Origin: Brucella sp. 21LCYQ03
Lineage (GTDB): Bacteria > Pseudomonadota > Alphaproteobacteria > Rhizobiales > Rhizobiaceae
Direction: 5' to 3'
Assembly (NCBI RefSeq): GCF_023554105.1
Contig: NZ_JAMJWE010000005.1
Coordinates: 1 to 64,000, forward strand
DNA length: 64,000 nt
The translations under genes and the position numbers were made by a program. The notes beneath the pieces were generated by a model, which searched no databases, had not been told where the DNA came from, and saw only the letters and a program-made list of their open reading frames with translations. Below, one piece after another: positions 17,430-24,634 of this stretch (position 1 is the first letter of the stretch; each line of letters starts with the position of its first letter).

Positions 17430-17752
17430 TGGGGCGTCGTCATCAGTTAGTAACTGAGCACTTCAAGGAGATTGCAGCGTCTGCACAAAAGGTCTGGCCA
17501 GGTCACCAATGGCATGGCCCAATTGACAATTGCGATGTGTGCTCGCGCCCCATGGGAGACGAACAGTTCATGATCGATGGTCCCGCTGAGGCAACGCCTG
17601 ATCCCATGTGGGGCAATATCTGTGTGATTTGTGCATATAAGTATTCGCCCATAATCGGCTGGGGCAAGGCTCAACTGTATGAAAAAGATAGGGATGGTAT
17701 CTGGAGACTGGTAGCTGGCGGTCCACCATACTCCGCCGATTGCCCTCTATAA
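17423..17752 (+). CDS. Small Cys-rich (zinc-ribbon-like) protein paired with HNH gene
   Basis: The 109-residue protein overlaps the HNH stop (ATGGTAATGG; the first ATG at 17423 and a second at 17429 are both possible). It has two CxxC pairs, CDVCSR (about 38-43) and CVICAY (about 67-72), which could bind one zinc. I do not recognise the family. The overlap implies coupled expression with the nuclease, so it could be an immunity, specificity or accessory subunit. Confidence 0.55.
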   Translation: MVMGRRHQLVTEHFKEIAASAQKVWPGHQWHGPIDNCDVCSRPMGDEQFMIDGPAEATPDPMWGNICVICAYKYSPIIGWGKAQLYEKDRDGIWRLVAGGPPYSADCPL

Positions 17753-17952
17753 CTCGCTATAGCCGCCGATCACGGCAAGGCCTATTCCGATCTTACATTT
17801 CATAAGCGATATGTCCGCTTTTGGCTAGACCTGCCCAATAGCGGACGGTCTGGCATCGGCCCCTTATTGGCCGTTCATCGGCGTGTAACGGGAAACTTAC
17901 TTATGGATTTCTTCGGGCTTAATCTGGCTGCCGGTCCTACCTCGAAGTTCAT

Positions 17953-18007
17953 TTAGAGGGCTATGGCGTAAACGTAGTTCTCATCATCACCCGGTGCGGC
18001 GCAGGAG
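17953..18007 (-). pseudogene. YVYAIAL mini-ORF, copy 3 (5' truncated)
   Basis: The tail AAPGDDENYVYAIAL and stop are kept, with close DNA identity to copy 1 (10711-10764). Upstream codons differ and reach a stop, so the start is lost. It marks the right border of the HNH cassette. The rest of 17753-18234 shows no other gene; it holds the ardA leader hairpin. Confidence 0.45.
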
Positions 18008-18186
18008 TTCTACAGTATGGTGGTGCTCAGGCACTAAGGGCGTTGCCCTCGCGCCAGCAAGGTAAGTGAACCGTTCAGGGCGGTATCCCCATCCTTCCGC
18101 ACCTAAATAGGCTTGTGCAGGCCGGGTGATCCCCCTCCGCCCTGGCCGCCCTTGCTGTTTGCTACCCCAGTCTCGCCGACGGGCAA

Positions 18187-18220
18187 GGGTTCAAGAGCGG
18201 CGCTTCGCTGCTCTGAACCC
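18187..18220 (+). promoter_or_regulatory. Large hairpin in the ardA leader
   Basis: GGGTTCA pairs with TGAACCC and, after a one-base bulge, AGCG-type arms continue to give about 14 paired positions around a short loop. It ends 14 bases before the ardA ATG, just ahead of its AAAGGATC ribosome site. Such hairpins upstream of ardA in conjugative plasmids can act as single-strand promoters or translation switches; that role is inferred here. Confidence 0.4.
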
Positions 18221-18234
18221 AAACCCAAAGGATC

Positions 18235-18768
18235 ATGAACATGACCAACGTATCCGACAGCAATCCTCGCATCTATGTTGCATGTCTTGCAGCTTACAAT
18301 AACGGCTATCTGCATGGGACTTGGATCGACGCGGATCAGGACGCAGATGAAATCAGGGACGAGATTGCGGCCATGCTAGCGCGCTCCCCGATCAAGGAGG
18401 CGGAGGAATACGCCATTCACGACTATGAGGGCTTCGAAGGCGTCAACATCAGCGAATATGCTGAGATTGGCACCGTGACGCGAATGGCCGCTTTCATAGA
18501 AGAGCATGGCGCACTAGGCGCTGGCCTGCTGGAGCAGTTCGGCGGTGGCATAGACCAAGCTGAATTCACTTTGCAGGACGGCTATCACGGTCAGTTCCAG
18601 AAGCTTGCCGACTACATGGAAGAACTGACCACCGAGAGCGTTACGATCCCCGACGCTCTGCGCTACTATATCGACTGGGATGCGATGGCACGTGACGCTG
18701 AGATGGCCGGCGAGTTCTTCACCATGGAGACCGCATATGGCGAGGTCCATGTGTTTTCCAACATATGA
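18235..18768 (+). CDS. ardA: Antirestriction protein ArdA
   Basis: The 177-residue acidic protein begins with RIYVACLAAYNNGYLHGTW followed by IDADQDADEIRDEI, and has YAIHDYEGF, the typical start of ArdA. It mimics bent B-form DNA and blocks type I restriction enzymes (and sometimes modification) when the element enters a new host. Low pI from abundant Asp and Glu is visible. The AAAGGATC ribosome site precedes ATG 18235; a second in-frame ATG lies two codons on. It opens the maintenance region of the element. Confidence 0.92.
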   Translation: MNMTNVSDSNPRIYVACLAAYNNGYLHGTWIDADQDADEIRDEIAAMLARSPIKEAEEYAIHDYEGFEGVNISEYAEIGTVTRMAAFIEEHGALGAGLLEQFGGGIDQAEFTLQDGYHGQFQKLADYMEELTTESVTIPDALRYYIDWDAMARDAEMAGEFFTMETAYGEVHVFSNI

Positions 18769-18974
18769 AAAAATGGGTGGATTGGTTTCTGGGGCAGTGG
18801 AGAGAAATGCTGAACAGACTTATCGGTTTAGGCGATCCACTTATCTTATTAATCTGGCTACACGAAGCGCTGAAGTTGCGGCAGCCTCTCCGGATCGGAC
18901 GATGTCTCGCGTTGTCCAATTATGAGAGGACGCGCCATGCAAAGCATAGATTGGCGTATTCCGGCGGCATATAA
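18765..18974 (+). CDS. Possible small ORF overlapping ardA stop
   Basis: ATGA overlaps the ardA stop and opens 69 codons, starting MKKWVDWFLGQWREML, with a hydrophobic patch (DPLILLIWL). The frame then runs over the start of the DUF6499 gene. The overlap favours translation, but there is no recognisable family and the tail is low quality. It may be chance. Confidence 0.2.
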   Translation: MKKWVDWFLGQWREMLNRLIGLGDPLILLIWLHEALKLRQPLRIGRCLALSNYERTRHAKHRLAYSGGI

Positions 18975-19152
18975 ACACGTCAAAGATCTTTCAGCTGCTG
19001 GTTTCGCTTGGGAATATCTTCGTCGCAATGAAGATTACCGCAACGACGTCACGTGCCTTGCACAGAAGGCAGTGCTGAGTGTTACTGAGGTGGACGCCTT
19101 TGCTTGCCGCTGGGGTGTGCGATTTCCCGCACGACCCAAACGCGCGGCCTGA
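18937..19152 (+). CDS. DUF6499 (transcriptional-regulator-domain) protein, shifted from DUF2285
   Basis: ATG 18937 has GAGAGGA upstream and is better than 18922. The 71-residue product reads MQSIDWRIPAAYKHVKDL then FAWEYLRRNEDYR, the signature of the DUF6499 domain found in ICE regulators. In many relatives this domain is fused to DUF2285. Here the frame ends at 19152 shortly after FACRWGV, exactly where the relatives continue as FPxDP. The continuation, DFPHDPNARP, lies in the -1 frame. So this is either a frameshifted fusion gene or a split pair with overlapping frames. Confidence 0.75.
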   Translation: MQSIDWRIPAAYKHVKDLSAAGFAWEYLRRNEDYRNDVTCLAQKAVLSVTEVDAFACRWGVRFPARPKRAA

Positions 19153-19732
19153 CTTGAACCCGCCTTTCTGGTCGCCTTGTTTTAATCCTCAGGCTATTAT
19201 CCTGTCACCTGTCGAGAATGTATGCCTTGAGACTGAAAGGCTTATCGCTCTCGCCGGTCTGGAGGGCCTGATCCTGCGCCGCGCGCCGGATGGCTGGCAC
19301 GCAATCTGGCGTATCGGTGGGATGGAGCATCAATTCTGGCTGCCGCAGGGCGCGATCGATACGGCAGCTTTCTATGCTGTAATCCTGCCTATGGACGAAT
19401 TCATGGAATTACGCGCCCATGCGGCCCGCCGCCTCTGGAGGTGCCTGACAGGCCGCTCTCCGGGGCGGGATATTCGCGCCATGCCAGCGCAGCTTCGGCA
19501 ATGGCACCTTCTGTCTTTAAGGGCACTGGACGCACGGCTGCACAGCAACAGCTATCGAGCCGTAGCCGAGGTTCTGCTCGGCTTCCGTGGCAATAAGGAA
19601 GATTTCGAGACTGATCCGCGCAAAAATAAAGCACGTCGCCTTGTTGCCCACGGCATCAGGATGATGAGCGGGGGCTATCGGCTACTTTTGCATTATCCAG
19701 TAAAGACAGGTTCGCCCTCAAAGGGCAAATAA
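19079..19732 (+). CDS. DUF2285 domain protein
   Basis: The frame opens at GTG 19079 with no strong ribosome site and overlaps the DUF6499 frame by 74 bases. From about residue 13 (DFPHDPNARPDLNPPFW) it continues what would be the fused protein, then has the DUF2285 region with LILRRAPDGWHAIW and the C-terminal AHGIRMMSGGYRLLLHYP. DUF2285 proteins are thought to be DNA-binding regulators of ICE transfer; I cannot confirm this from sequence. If the frameshift is real, this is the 3' part of one gene rather than a separate one. Confidence 0.75.
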   Translation: MLLRWTPLLAAGVCDFPHDPNARPDLNPPFWSPCFNPQAIILSPVENVCLETERLIALAGLEGLILRRAPDGWHAIWRIGGMEHQFWLPQGAIDTAAFYAVILPMDEFMELRAHAARRLWRCLTGRSPGRDIRAMPAQLRQWHLLSLRALDARLHSNSYRAVAEVLLGFRGNKEDFETDPRKNKARRLVAHGIRMMSGGYRLLLHYPVKTGSPSKGK

Positions 19733-19739
19733 GGCAGTC

Positions 19740-20036
19740 TCACCGATTCCTGTTTGCCGCAGCCTGTTCCAGTATTTGCTTGTAACCTTCCTGCGATAGC
19801 CATTGAGCGCGTTCCAGATGGCTTTGCCAGCATCGCCGGGATAGCATCTCATTTGATGCGGGATCGCGGTGCAGAACAATTTTCGCCACTTCCTTCCAGT
19901 CAGCACCCTCGGCCTTGGCGTCGAGAAGGCGCAGATAGGTCACGAAATGCTGCTCGTCATAGGCAGTGATGACATCGCCGGACGGGGCCAGATCATCCAC
20001 ATCGGGATCAAGTTCCACCGGTGCTTTCACGGTCAT
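19740..20036 (-). CDS. Small conserved ICE protein with DUF2285-like C-terminus
   Basis: The 98-residue acidic protein contains YLRLLDAKAEGADWKEVAK and SRRCWQSHLERAQWLSQEGY, a helix-turn-helix-like arrangement seen in small ICE proteins, with a likeness to the DUF2285 tail (Arg-Arg then Gly-Tyr-x-x-Leu). It is convergent with the DUF2285 gene and divergent from the AlpA-like gene across a 460-bp spacer, so it may regulate the replication or transfer genes. No experimental function is known to me. Confidence 0.65.
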   Translation of the reverse strand: MTVKAPVELDPDVDDLAPSGDVITAYDEQHFVTYLRLLDAKAEGADWKEVAKIVLHRDPASNEMLSRRCWQSHLERAQWLSQEGYKQILEQAAANRNR

Positions 20037-20496
20037 TCCCCTTCTTTCAGAGGAGTTTCTGCGGTTCGCCCCCGCAAGACAACTCTCTGACTCCTGGTGA
20101 TCGGGGAGTTAGTAACCGTGTTGGACGGCCCCATGGCCTTTAGGCGAGAAGCCCTGAACATACGCCAAGGGCTCCCCGACCATAGGGTCAAGGAGTGTGG
20201 CATCGTCACGGCCGACACCAACCGCCAACAGGGGTTACTAAGCCCCGGAGCAGTGCGTCTGCTCCAACTGTATTCATAGCCGAACTGCGTGCGGATGTCT
20301 TGTGCGAATCCGCATCGGCCTCCCTGAACTGCTGAAATCTCACGCATTTTCGCGCTTTTGCAGCCCTTTTAGGGGTGCCGTCTGTGCATAGGCGCAAATG
20401 CGGCACGCTACACGCCGCCGATCTCTCCCCATAGTTCGCCATAGCGCGCCGCCGTCTCCGGCAGCCGCATCAATCTGACGAACCGGAGGTGATCTC
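20037..20496. promoter_or_regulatory. Divergent spacer with long-range inverted repeats upstream of replication genes
   Basis: Two nested inverted pairs are visible. TCGGGGAG at 20101-20108 pairs with CTCCCCGA at 20172-20179. Separately, CGGGGAGTTAGTAACC (20102-20117) is nearly the reverse complement of GGTTACTAAGCCCCG (20233-20247). The two pairings are mutually exclusive and could form alternative RNA structures. A 60-codon plus frame at 20097-20279 overlaps them and is not convincing. Position ahead of the AlpA-like and RPA genes suggests control of replication or excision. Confidence 0.4.
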
Positions 20497-20769
20497 ATGG
20501 CAGAGCGCCGCAACACGGAAATGCCACCGCGCATGCTGCGCACCCAGGAAGCTGCACGTTTCCTCGGTATTTCTCTTCGCACGCTGGAAAAGCACCGGAC
20601 CTACGGGACCGGTCCGACCTATCGCAAAATCGGCGGCCGTGTCCTTTATACTGTCGATGATCTCCAGTCCTGGGCTGACATCGGCGCGCGAAAATCTACC
20701 AGTGACGAGGGCGCGGGCACGGTCTTTCCGGCGCGTCCCCTGACGCCAGCAGAGAGGAGCAAGCTCTAA
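20497..20769 (+). CDS. AlpA/MerR-like HTH protein (excisionase-type)
   Basis: The 90-residue protein has a winged HTH of the excisionase class: MLRTQEAARFLGISLRTLEK then GPTYRKIGGRVLYTVDDLQSW. Such proteins, common just ahead of RPA replication genes in ICEs, may activate neighbouring promoters or assist excision. A strong GGAGGTGA ribosome site precedes ATG 20497. Its TAA stop touches the next ATG (TAAATG), so it is coupled to the RPA gene. Confidence 0.8.
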   Translation: MAERRNTEMPPRMLRTQEAARFLGISLRTLEKHRTYGTGPTYRKIGGRVLYTVDDLQSWADIGARKSTSDEGAGTVFPARPLTPAERSKL

Positions 20770-21861
20770 ATGTGGCGCGTCGATCAACATGACACCCGAC
20801 GGCGAGAAGGGGACAGCGAGCGCAGTCACCTCGATCCATTCGTGGTCGCAACCGGCGACGTTAGTCCGCGCGATCAGCGCGATCTGATGGAACGGCCTTT
20901 CTTCTCACTGGCGAAGACGCCGCGCACGAAGCCCATCATCTACAAGACCGTCGATGTCGAAGTGCAGGTATTCGGGATGCCTGAACATGGCATGGCCACA
21001 ATCTGGGATGCCGATTTGCTAATCTGGGCTGCGAGCCAGATCGTCGCCGCCAAAAACAACGGCATCAAGACATCCCGTTTCTTCCGCTTCACGCCCTATC
21101 ATCTGCTGCGCGCCATCGGACGCGAAACCGGAAACCGGCAATATCTGCTGCTGAAGGCAGCGTTTGCCCGGCTGCAATCCACGGTCGTCGCCACGACGAT
21201 CCGTAACGGTAAGCATTGGCGCCGCCGCCAGTTCTCCTGGATCAACGAATGGGAAGAGATAACCACGCGCGATGGTCGCGTCGAGGGCATGGAGTTTGTC
21301 CTGCCCGAGTGGTTCTACAACAGCGTCCTTGACCGTTCTCTCGTCCTCACCGTCGACCCAGACTATTTTCGGCTGACAGGCGGTATCGAACGCTGGCTCT
21401 ATCGTGTCGCTCGTAAACATGCCGGACATCAGCCGCATGGCTGGTTGTTCGAGGTTGCGCACCTCCACCAGAAATCCGGCAGCATGGCCCGGCCATCGGA
21501 CTTTGCGCTGGACCTGCGCCGCATTGCGGCACGCCAACCGCTGCCCGGCTACAGGCTCAAAATCCTGCGCGAAGATCGCCGCGAACTGCTCCGAATTCGC
21601 CCTGAAAATCTATCCACAGTGCCTATGGATAACATTGTGGATGCCGTCGGTACATCAGGCGCAAAGGGTATCGGTACATCAGGCGCAGCACTATCGGCAC
21701 ATCAGACGCACGAACCCCAGTTAAGTCTCTGGAACGAAAAGCAGAATCCGACTGCTAACTTAGAATCTAACATAGAATCTAACTTTTCTTCTTTGACGCG
21801 CGCGCATGAAGGGCACGGTGCCAGTGCCACTTTCCGCCGACCTGGGCGGGGTACGCCATGA
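20770..21861 (+). CDS. Replication initiator protein A (RPA family)
   Basis: The 363-residue protein matches RPA-family replication initiators: [18 protein letters not shown], then [30 protein letters not shown] and a winged-helix DNA-binding core through about residue 280. These act on origins of plasmids and of ICE circles in alphaproteobacteria. The last 80 residues ([13 protein letters not shown] onward) are low in conservation, and the DNA there carries origin-like repeats (21610-21783), so the tail may exist mainly to host the origin. It overlaps the downstream parA remnant by four bases. Confidence 0.85.
   Translation: MWRVDQHDTRRREGDSERSHLDPFVVATGDVSPRDQRDLMERPFFSLAKTPRTKPIIYKTVDVEVQVFGMPEHGMATIWDADLLIWAASQIVAAKNNGIKTSRFFRFTPYHLLRAIGRETGNRQYLLLKAAFARLQSTVVATTIRNGKHWRRRQFSWINEWEEITTRDGRVEGMEFVLPEWFYNSVLDRSLVLTVDPDYFRLTGGIERWLYRVARKHAGHQPHGWLFEVAHLHQKSGSMARPSDFALDLRRIAARQPLPGYRLKILREDRRELLRIRPENLSTVPMDNIVDAVGTSGAKGIGTSGAALSAHQTHEPQLSLWNEKQNPTANLESNIESNFSSLTRAHEGHGASATFRRPGRGTP
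21610..21783. other. Origin-like region inside the 3' end of the RPA gene
   Basis: Three DnaA-box-like 9-mers cluster at 21610-21618 (CTATCCACA), 21624-21632 and 21636-21644 (the last two on the other strand; one or two mismatches to TTATCCACA). Three iteron-like 17-mers follow at 21647-21663, 21671-21687 (both TCGGTACATCAGGCGCA) and 21694-21710 (two changes). The third is offset by 23, not 24, bases and so is out of phase with the codons, arguing for DNA-level selection. An AT-rich direct repeat TAGAATCTAAC at 21761-21771 and 21773-21783 could be the melting region. Confidence 0.55.
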
Positions 21862-22163
21862 TCGTCGCGCTCCTCAACCAGAAAGGCGGCGTGGGCAAGA
21901 CCACGCTGGCGCTGCATCTCACCGGAGCCTGGGCTACGGAGGGCAAGCGTGTCATCCTGATCGATGCCGACCCGCAAGGCTCCGCACTCGATTGGTCGCA
22001 GCGGAGCAGTCATGAAGGGCTGCTAAGGCTGTTCACCGCCCGTCTGACCATAGACATCACGCTCGAGCTGCGCGGACGCATCAAGGTTACCGCTTTCTGG
22101 CGCGGTGTCACCGTCGCCGTGATGCTGCGCGAGCTGCTGGTCCGCGAGTTTCCACCCATCTAA
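21858..22163 (+). pseudogene. parA: Truncated ParA fused to an RHH-protein tail
   Basis: The first 60 residues are Par[17 protein letters not shown] (Walker A) and [15 protein letters not shown]. The usual 150-residue remainder (switch regions, Walker B) is missing. Instead the frame passes near 22035-22045 into [20 protein letters not shown] and ends after LLVREFP, which looks like the C-terminal ribbon-helix-helix part of the small partition protein normally encoded next. A single in-frame deletion joining parA to that gene explains it. Partition ATPase activity is very unlikely. It might be a sequencing-independent natural deletion fixed in this element. Confidence 0.75.
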
Positions 22164-22174
22164 GGAGATCAGCC

Positions 22175-22693
22175 ATGACCGGTAAAACCGTGCGGGCAGC
22201 GAATGAACATCCGCAGGCGGAAGGGCCAGCTCCGTTCACCACATTGGTCGAACTGACCTTCCAGAAAAAGAAGGTCGAGCGGTGGATACGCTTCGGCCGC
22301 AAGAGCTTTGAGCAGATCATCGACCGCCGCCGCAGTCTGATCGGTTTTGAGCCCGAAAGCATCTTCGCCTTCGTCCGCTGGGCCTCCAACGATTACGGCA
22401 CCATCGTTTCGCGTCTCGACATCCTGCGCGCTGTCGGACGCGGCGCACCATTCCAGACAGTTCCCTTCGTTCGCCCAGGCGGTGAGATCTTGTTGCGGAC
22501 CGATGGCTGGCGACAAGTACAGCGAGTGTTGGCCTTGATTGACGCCGTGGACGCGCTTGGCGTCGATCCGGCGGATGTTGCGCCGGACCATTGGCGACAC
22601 GTCCACAACCGTTTGAGTGCCGGTCAGGAACCCAATCCCTACACCCCGGAGCGCCATGCAGCATGGGTCAGCCGCCGGAGGATCGCGCCATGA
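22175..22693 (+). CDS. DUF2840 domain protein
   Basis: The 172-residue protein has TLVELTFQKKKVERWIRFGR, then GFEPESIFAFVRWASNDYGT and LDILRAVGRG, the DUF2840 pattern of alphaproteobacterial ICEs. Its role is unknown; the gene consistently sits between parA and traF, so it may help transfer or replication. The start at 22175 follows GGAGATCAGCC at good spacing. The stop overlaps the traF ATG by four bases. Confidence 0.85.
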   Translation: MTGKTVRAANEHPQAEGPAPFTTLVELTFQKKKVERWIRFGRKSFEQIIDRRRSLIGFEPESIFAFVRWASNDYGTIVSRLDILRAVGRGAPFQTVPFVRPGGEILLRTDGWRQVQRVLALIDAVDALGVDPADVAPDHWRHVHNRLSAGQEPNPYTPERHAAWVSRRRIAP

Positions 22694-23235
22694 GCCGCCG
22701 TCATATCCTTGCTGTGTCCATGCTGGCCATCGGCACGCTTGTCGCCACGGCGGTTGCCAATCTGCCAACCCGACTGATCTGGAATGCGACTGCCAGCGCG
22801 CCCATCGGCTTCTACACAGTTGCTCCCGCCGATGCGCTCGAAGTTCCCGAACTGGTCGCCATCATGCCGTCTGAGCCGCTGGAGCGGTTCATGGTCGAGC
22901 GAGGCTATATCGGACGCGGCGTGCCGCTGCTGAAGCGTGTCCTCGGCCTGCCGGGACAGCGCGTCTGCCGCAACGGTGCGACCATTACCGTCGATCATGT
23001 CGAAATGGGGGACGCGCTGGAGCGCGACCGCATGGGCCGCGATCTGCCGGTCTGGCAGGGCTGCCGCATCATCGGCGACGGTGAACTCTTCCTCATGAAT
23101 TGGGACATCCGCGATAGCCTCGACGGCCGTTACTTCGGACCTGTTCCCGCCAGTTCCGTCATCGGCCGGGCGCTTCCGCTCTGGACCGATGGGGAAGGTG
23201 ATGGCCGCTACGAATGGCGGGCGGCCACGCATTGA
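22690..23235 (+). CDS. traF: TraF, S26-family signal peptidase of conjugation
   Basis: The protein (181 residues) has an N-terminal membrane segment (about 5-23) and the S26 catalytic pair: Ser36 in ASAPIGFY and Lys82 in LLKRVLGLPGQ. A C-terminal DSLDGRYFGPVP is also typical. TraF proteases trim and cyclise pilin (TrbC) in the P-type system, matching the trb operon further downstream. ATGA overlap with DUF2840 fixes the start at 22690; longer frames upstream are not supported. Confidence 0.9.
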   Translation: MSRRHILAVSMLAIGTLVATAVANLPTRLIWNATASAPIGFYTVAPADALEVPELVAIMPSEPLERFMVERGYIGRGVPLLKRVLGLPGQRVCRNGATITVDHVEMGDALERDRMGRDLPVWQGCRIIGDGELFLMNWDIRDSLDGRYFGPVPASSVIGRALPLWTDGEGDGRYEWRAATH

Positions 23236-23270
23236 ACCCACGCCCAATCCACCAACACAGGAGACATACC

Positions 23271-23606
23271 ATGCCACAGATCGGTCAATTTGCGCGTGAC
23301 GCATCCGGCTTCGCCGGTCAGCTCGTCACGCTCACCATGAAGCGCGATCTCGTCATCGTGCCCGCTGAACATTCCGATGCGGAGAATGCGCCGGACTATC
23401 GCGTCCATTACATTGAACATGACGGGCCGGAAGTCGGTGCTGCATGGAAACGCACCGGCGAAAAGGCTGGTGAATATCTCTCGGTGCTGCTCGACGATCC
23501 CGCCTTGTCGCAGCCGTTCCGCGCCAATCTGTTCCGCAATGACGACACTGGCTCGTCATGGTCGCTGCACTGGAGCCGCCCGCGACGCCGCGAAGATCGG
23601 GACTAA
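23271..23606 (+). CDS. DUF736 protein
   Basis: Of 111 residues, it begins MPQIGQF and has FAGQLVTLTMKRDLVIVPAE, DYRVHY and YLSVLLDDPALSQPFRANLF, all matching DUF736, a small protein of ICE and plasmid transfer regions with unknown function. ATG 23271 is preceded by CAGGAGAC. It is followed four bases later by the lytic transglycosylase gene, so the two are co-transcribed. Confidence 0.9.
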   Translation: MPQIGQFARDASGFAGQLVTLTMKRDLVIVPAEHSDAENAPDYRVHYIEHDGPEVGAAWKRTGEKAGEYLSVLLDDPALSQPFRANLFRNDDTGSSWSLHWSRPRRREDRD

Positions 23607-23610
23607 GATC

Positions 23611-24321
23611 ATGCGATCCCGCGCCCTTCTTCTCTTCACGGCCCTGCTGTCGGCTGGCAGCGGATTGACGCCAGCGATTGCGCAGGTCACGCCGCAGCCC
23701 GCGCCTGTTACCGCGCATCCCCATGCTGCTTTCATTGCCGAGGCGTCACAGCGTTTCGACATTCCAGAGCACTGGATTCGGGCCGTGCTGCGTGTGGAAA
23801 GCGCGGGTGATGTGCGCGCCATCTCATCGGCGGGTGCAATGGGACTGATGCAGGTCATGCCCGACACCTGGGCGGGCCTGCGCAGCCGCCATGGTCTCAG
23901 GCGTGATCCTTACGATCCACGCGACAACATCCTCGCAGGTACGGCGTATCTGCGGGAGATGTGGGACCGCTATGGCAATGTCGCGGCCATGCTCGCCGCC
24001 TACAATGCCGGTCCGGGTCGCTATGATGAGCATCTGGCGACAGGCCGCGCTTTGCCCGCAGAAACACGCGCATATGTCGCCACGCTCGCACCTCTTCTAG
24101 GGCTTGCGACTGCGCCTGATGTGCCGATGATCGTGCCGCCGCCACCGCCGGATTGGCGCGAAGCTCCGCTCTTCGTTGCGCAATCCAGCAGCAATTCGGC
24201 GGCGGCCAATCAGCCGTCGAACGACGTCCGCGCAACCGTTCCGCTGCGCGTTTCCGTCGATCAGGAGCCGCAGGACGGCGGCATCTTCGTGGCCCGTGCG
24301 AGCAATGGAGATGCGCCATGA
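23611..24321 (+). CDS. Lytic transglycosylase (SLT domain)
   Basis: The 236-residue protein has a signal peptide (about 1-24, ending AIA), then an SLT fold with RVESAGDVRAISSAGAMGLM (catalytic Glu in VES), QVMPDTWAGL and AAYNAGPGRYDE. It would cleave peptidoglycan locally so that the mating channel can cross the wall, as VirB1-like enzymes do. A Pro-rich and Ser/Asn-rich tail follows the domain. The start at 23611 is set by the signal sequence, since the longer open frame belongs to DUF736 in another phase. Confidence 0.9.
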   Translation: MRSRALLLFTALLSAGSGLTPAIAQVTPQPAPVTAHPHAAFIAEASQRFDIPEHWIRAVLRVESAGDVRAISSAGAMGLMQVMPDTWAGLRSRHGLRRDPYDPRDNILAGTAYLREMWDRYGNVAAMLAAYNAGPGRYDEHLATGRALPAETRAYVATLAPLLGLATAPDVPMIVPPPPPDWREAPLFVAQSSSNSAAANQPSNDVRATVPLRVSVDQEPQDGGIFVARASNGDAP

Positions 24322-24441
24322 GCATGGCGTCTACACGCGCTTTCGGTCCGCTTCCGGTGTGCAGTCAGGCAAGGGGTCGCCTGGCTGTATTCCCGGCAGG
24401 AAGGGCAAAAAGGGCAGGGAAGGCGGAGGGCAAGATAAAGG

Positions 24442-24621
24442 AAACCGGCACCCTGTCGGGCCGGTTTCTGGGCAAGCCCTTGTCTGCACACTGTTTTGGG
24501 GCGCGGCGCACGGCACCATGCTTTTGGGTCTCGCGTGCCGCGATATGGCGCAAAGCCTTGGCTTTACTGGGTTTTGACCGGCACTATAGCCGAATATCTG
24601 CCGTTTGCGCGCCTAAACGGC
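24442..24621. other. Candidate oriT region upstream of the relaxase
   Basis: The 313 bp between the transglycosylase and relaxase genes has no convincing gene. It carries AAACCGGC/GCCGGTTT arms (24442-24449, 24460-24467) and GCCGTTT/AAACGGC arms (24600-24606, 24615-24621). The segment ATATCTGCCGTTTGCG at the second pair is loosely like P-type nick regions (TATCCTGC). Position directly before the VirD2-type relaxase fits an origin of transfer, but the nick site is not proven. Confidence 0.4.
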
Positions 24622-24634
24622 ATGGAATGCGATC

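Noticed and set aside
19079..19152. Programmed -1 slippage at CGATTTCCC between DUF6499 and DUF2285
   Set aside because: The heptamer does not fit X XXY YYZ pairing after a shift (A TTT CCC), so a classical slippery site is not supported; mutation or split genes are simpler.
20097..20279. 60-codon plus frame upstream of the AlpA-like gene
   Set aside because: It overlaps the inverted repeats, starts at GTG without a clear ribosome site and shows no family pattern; RNA structure is the better explanation.
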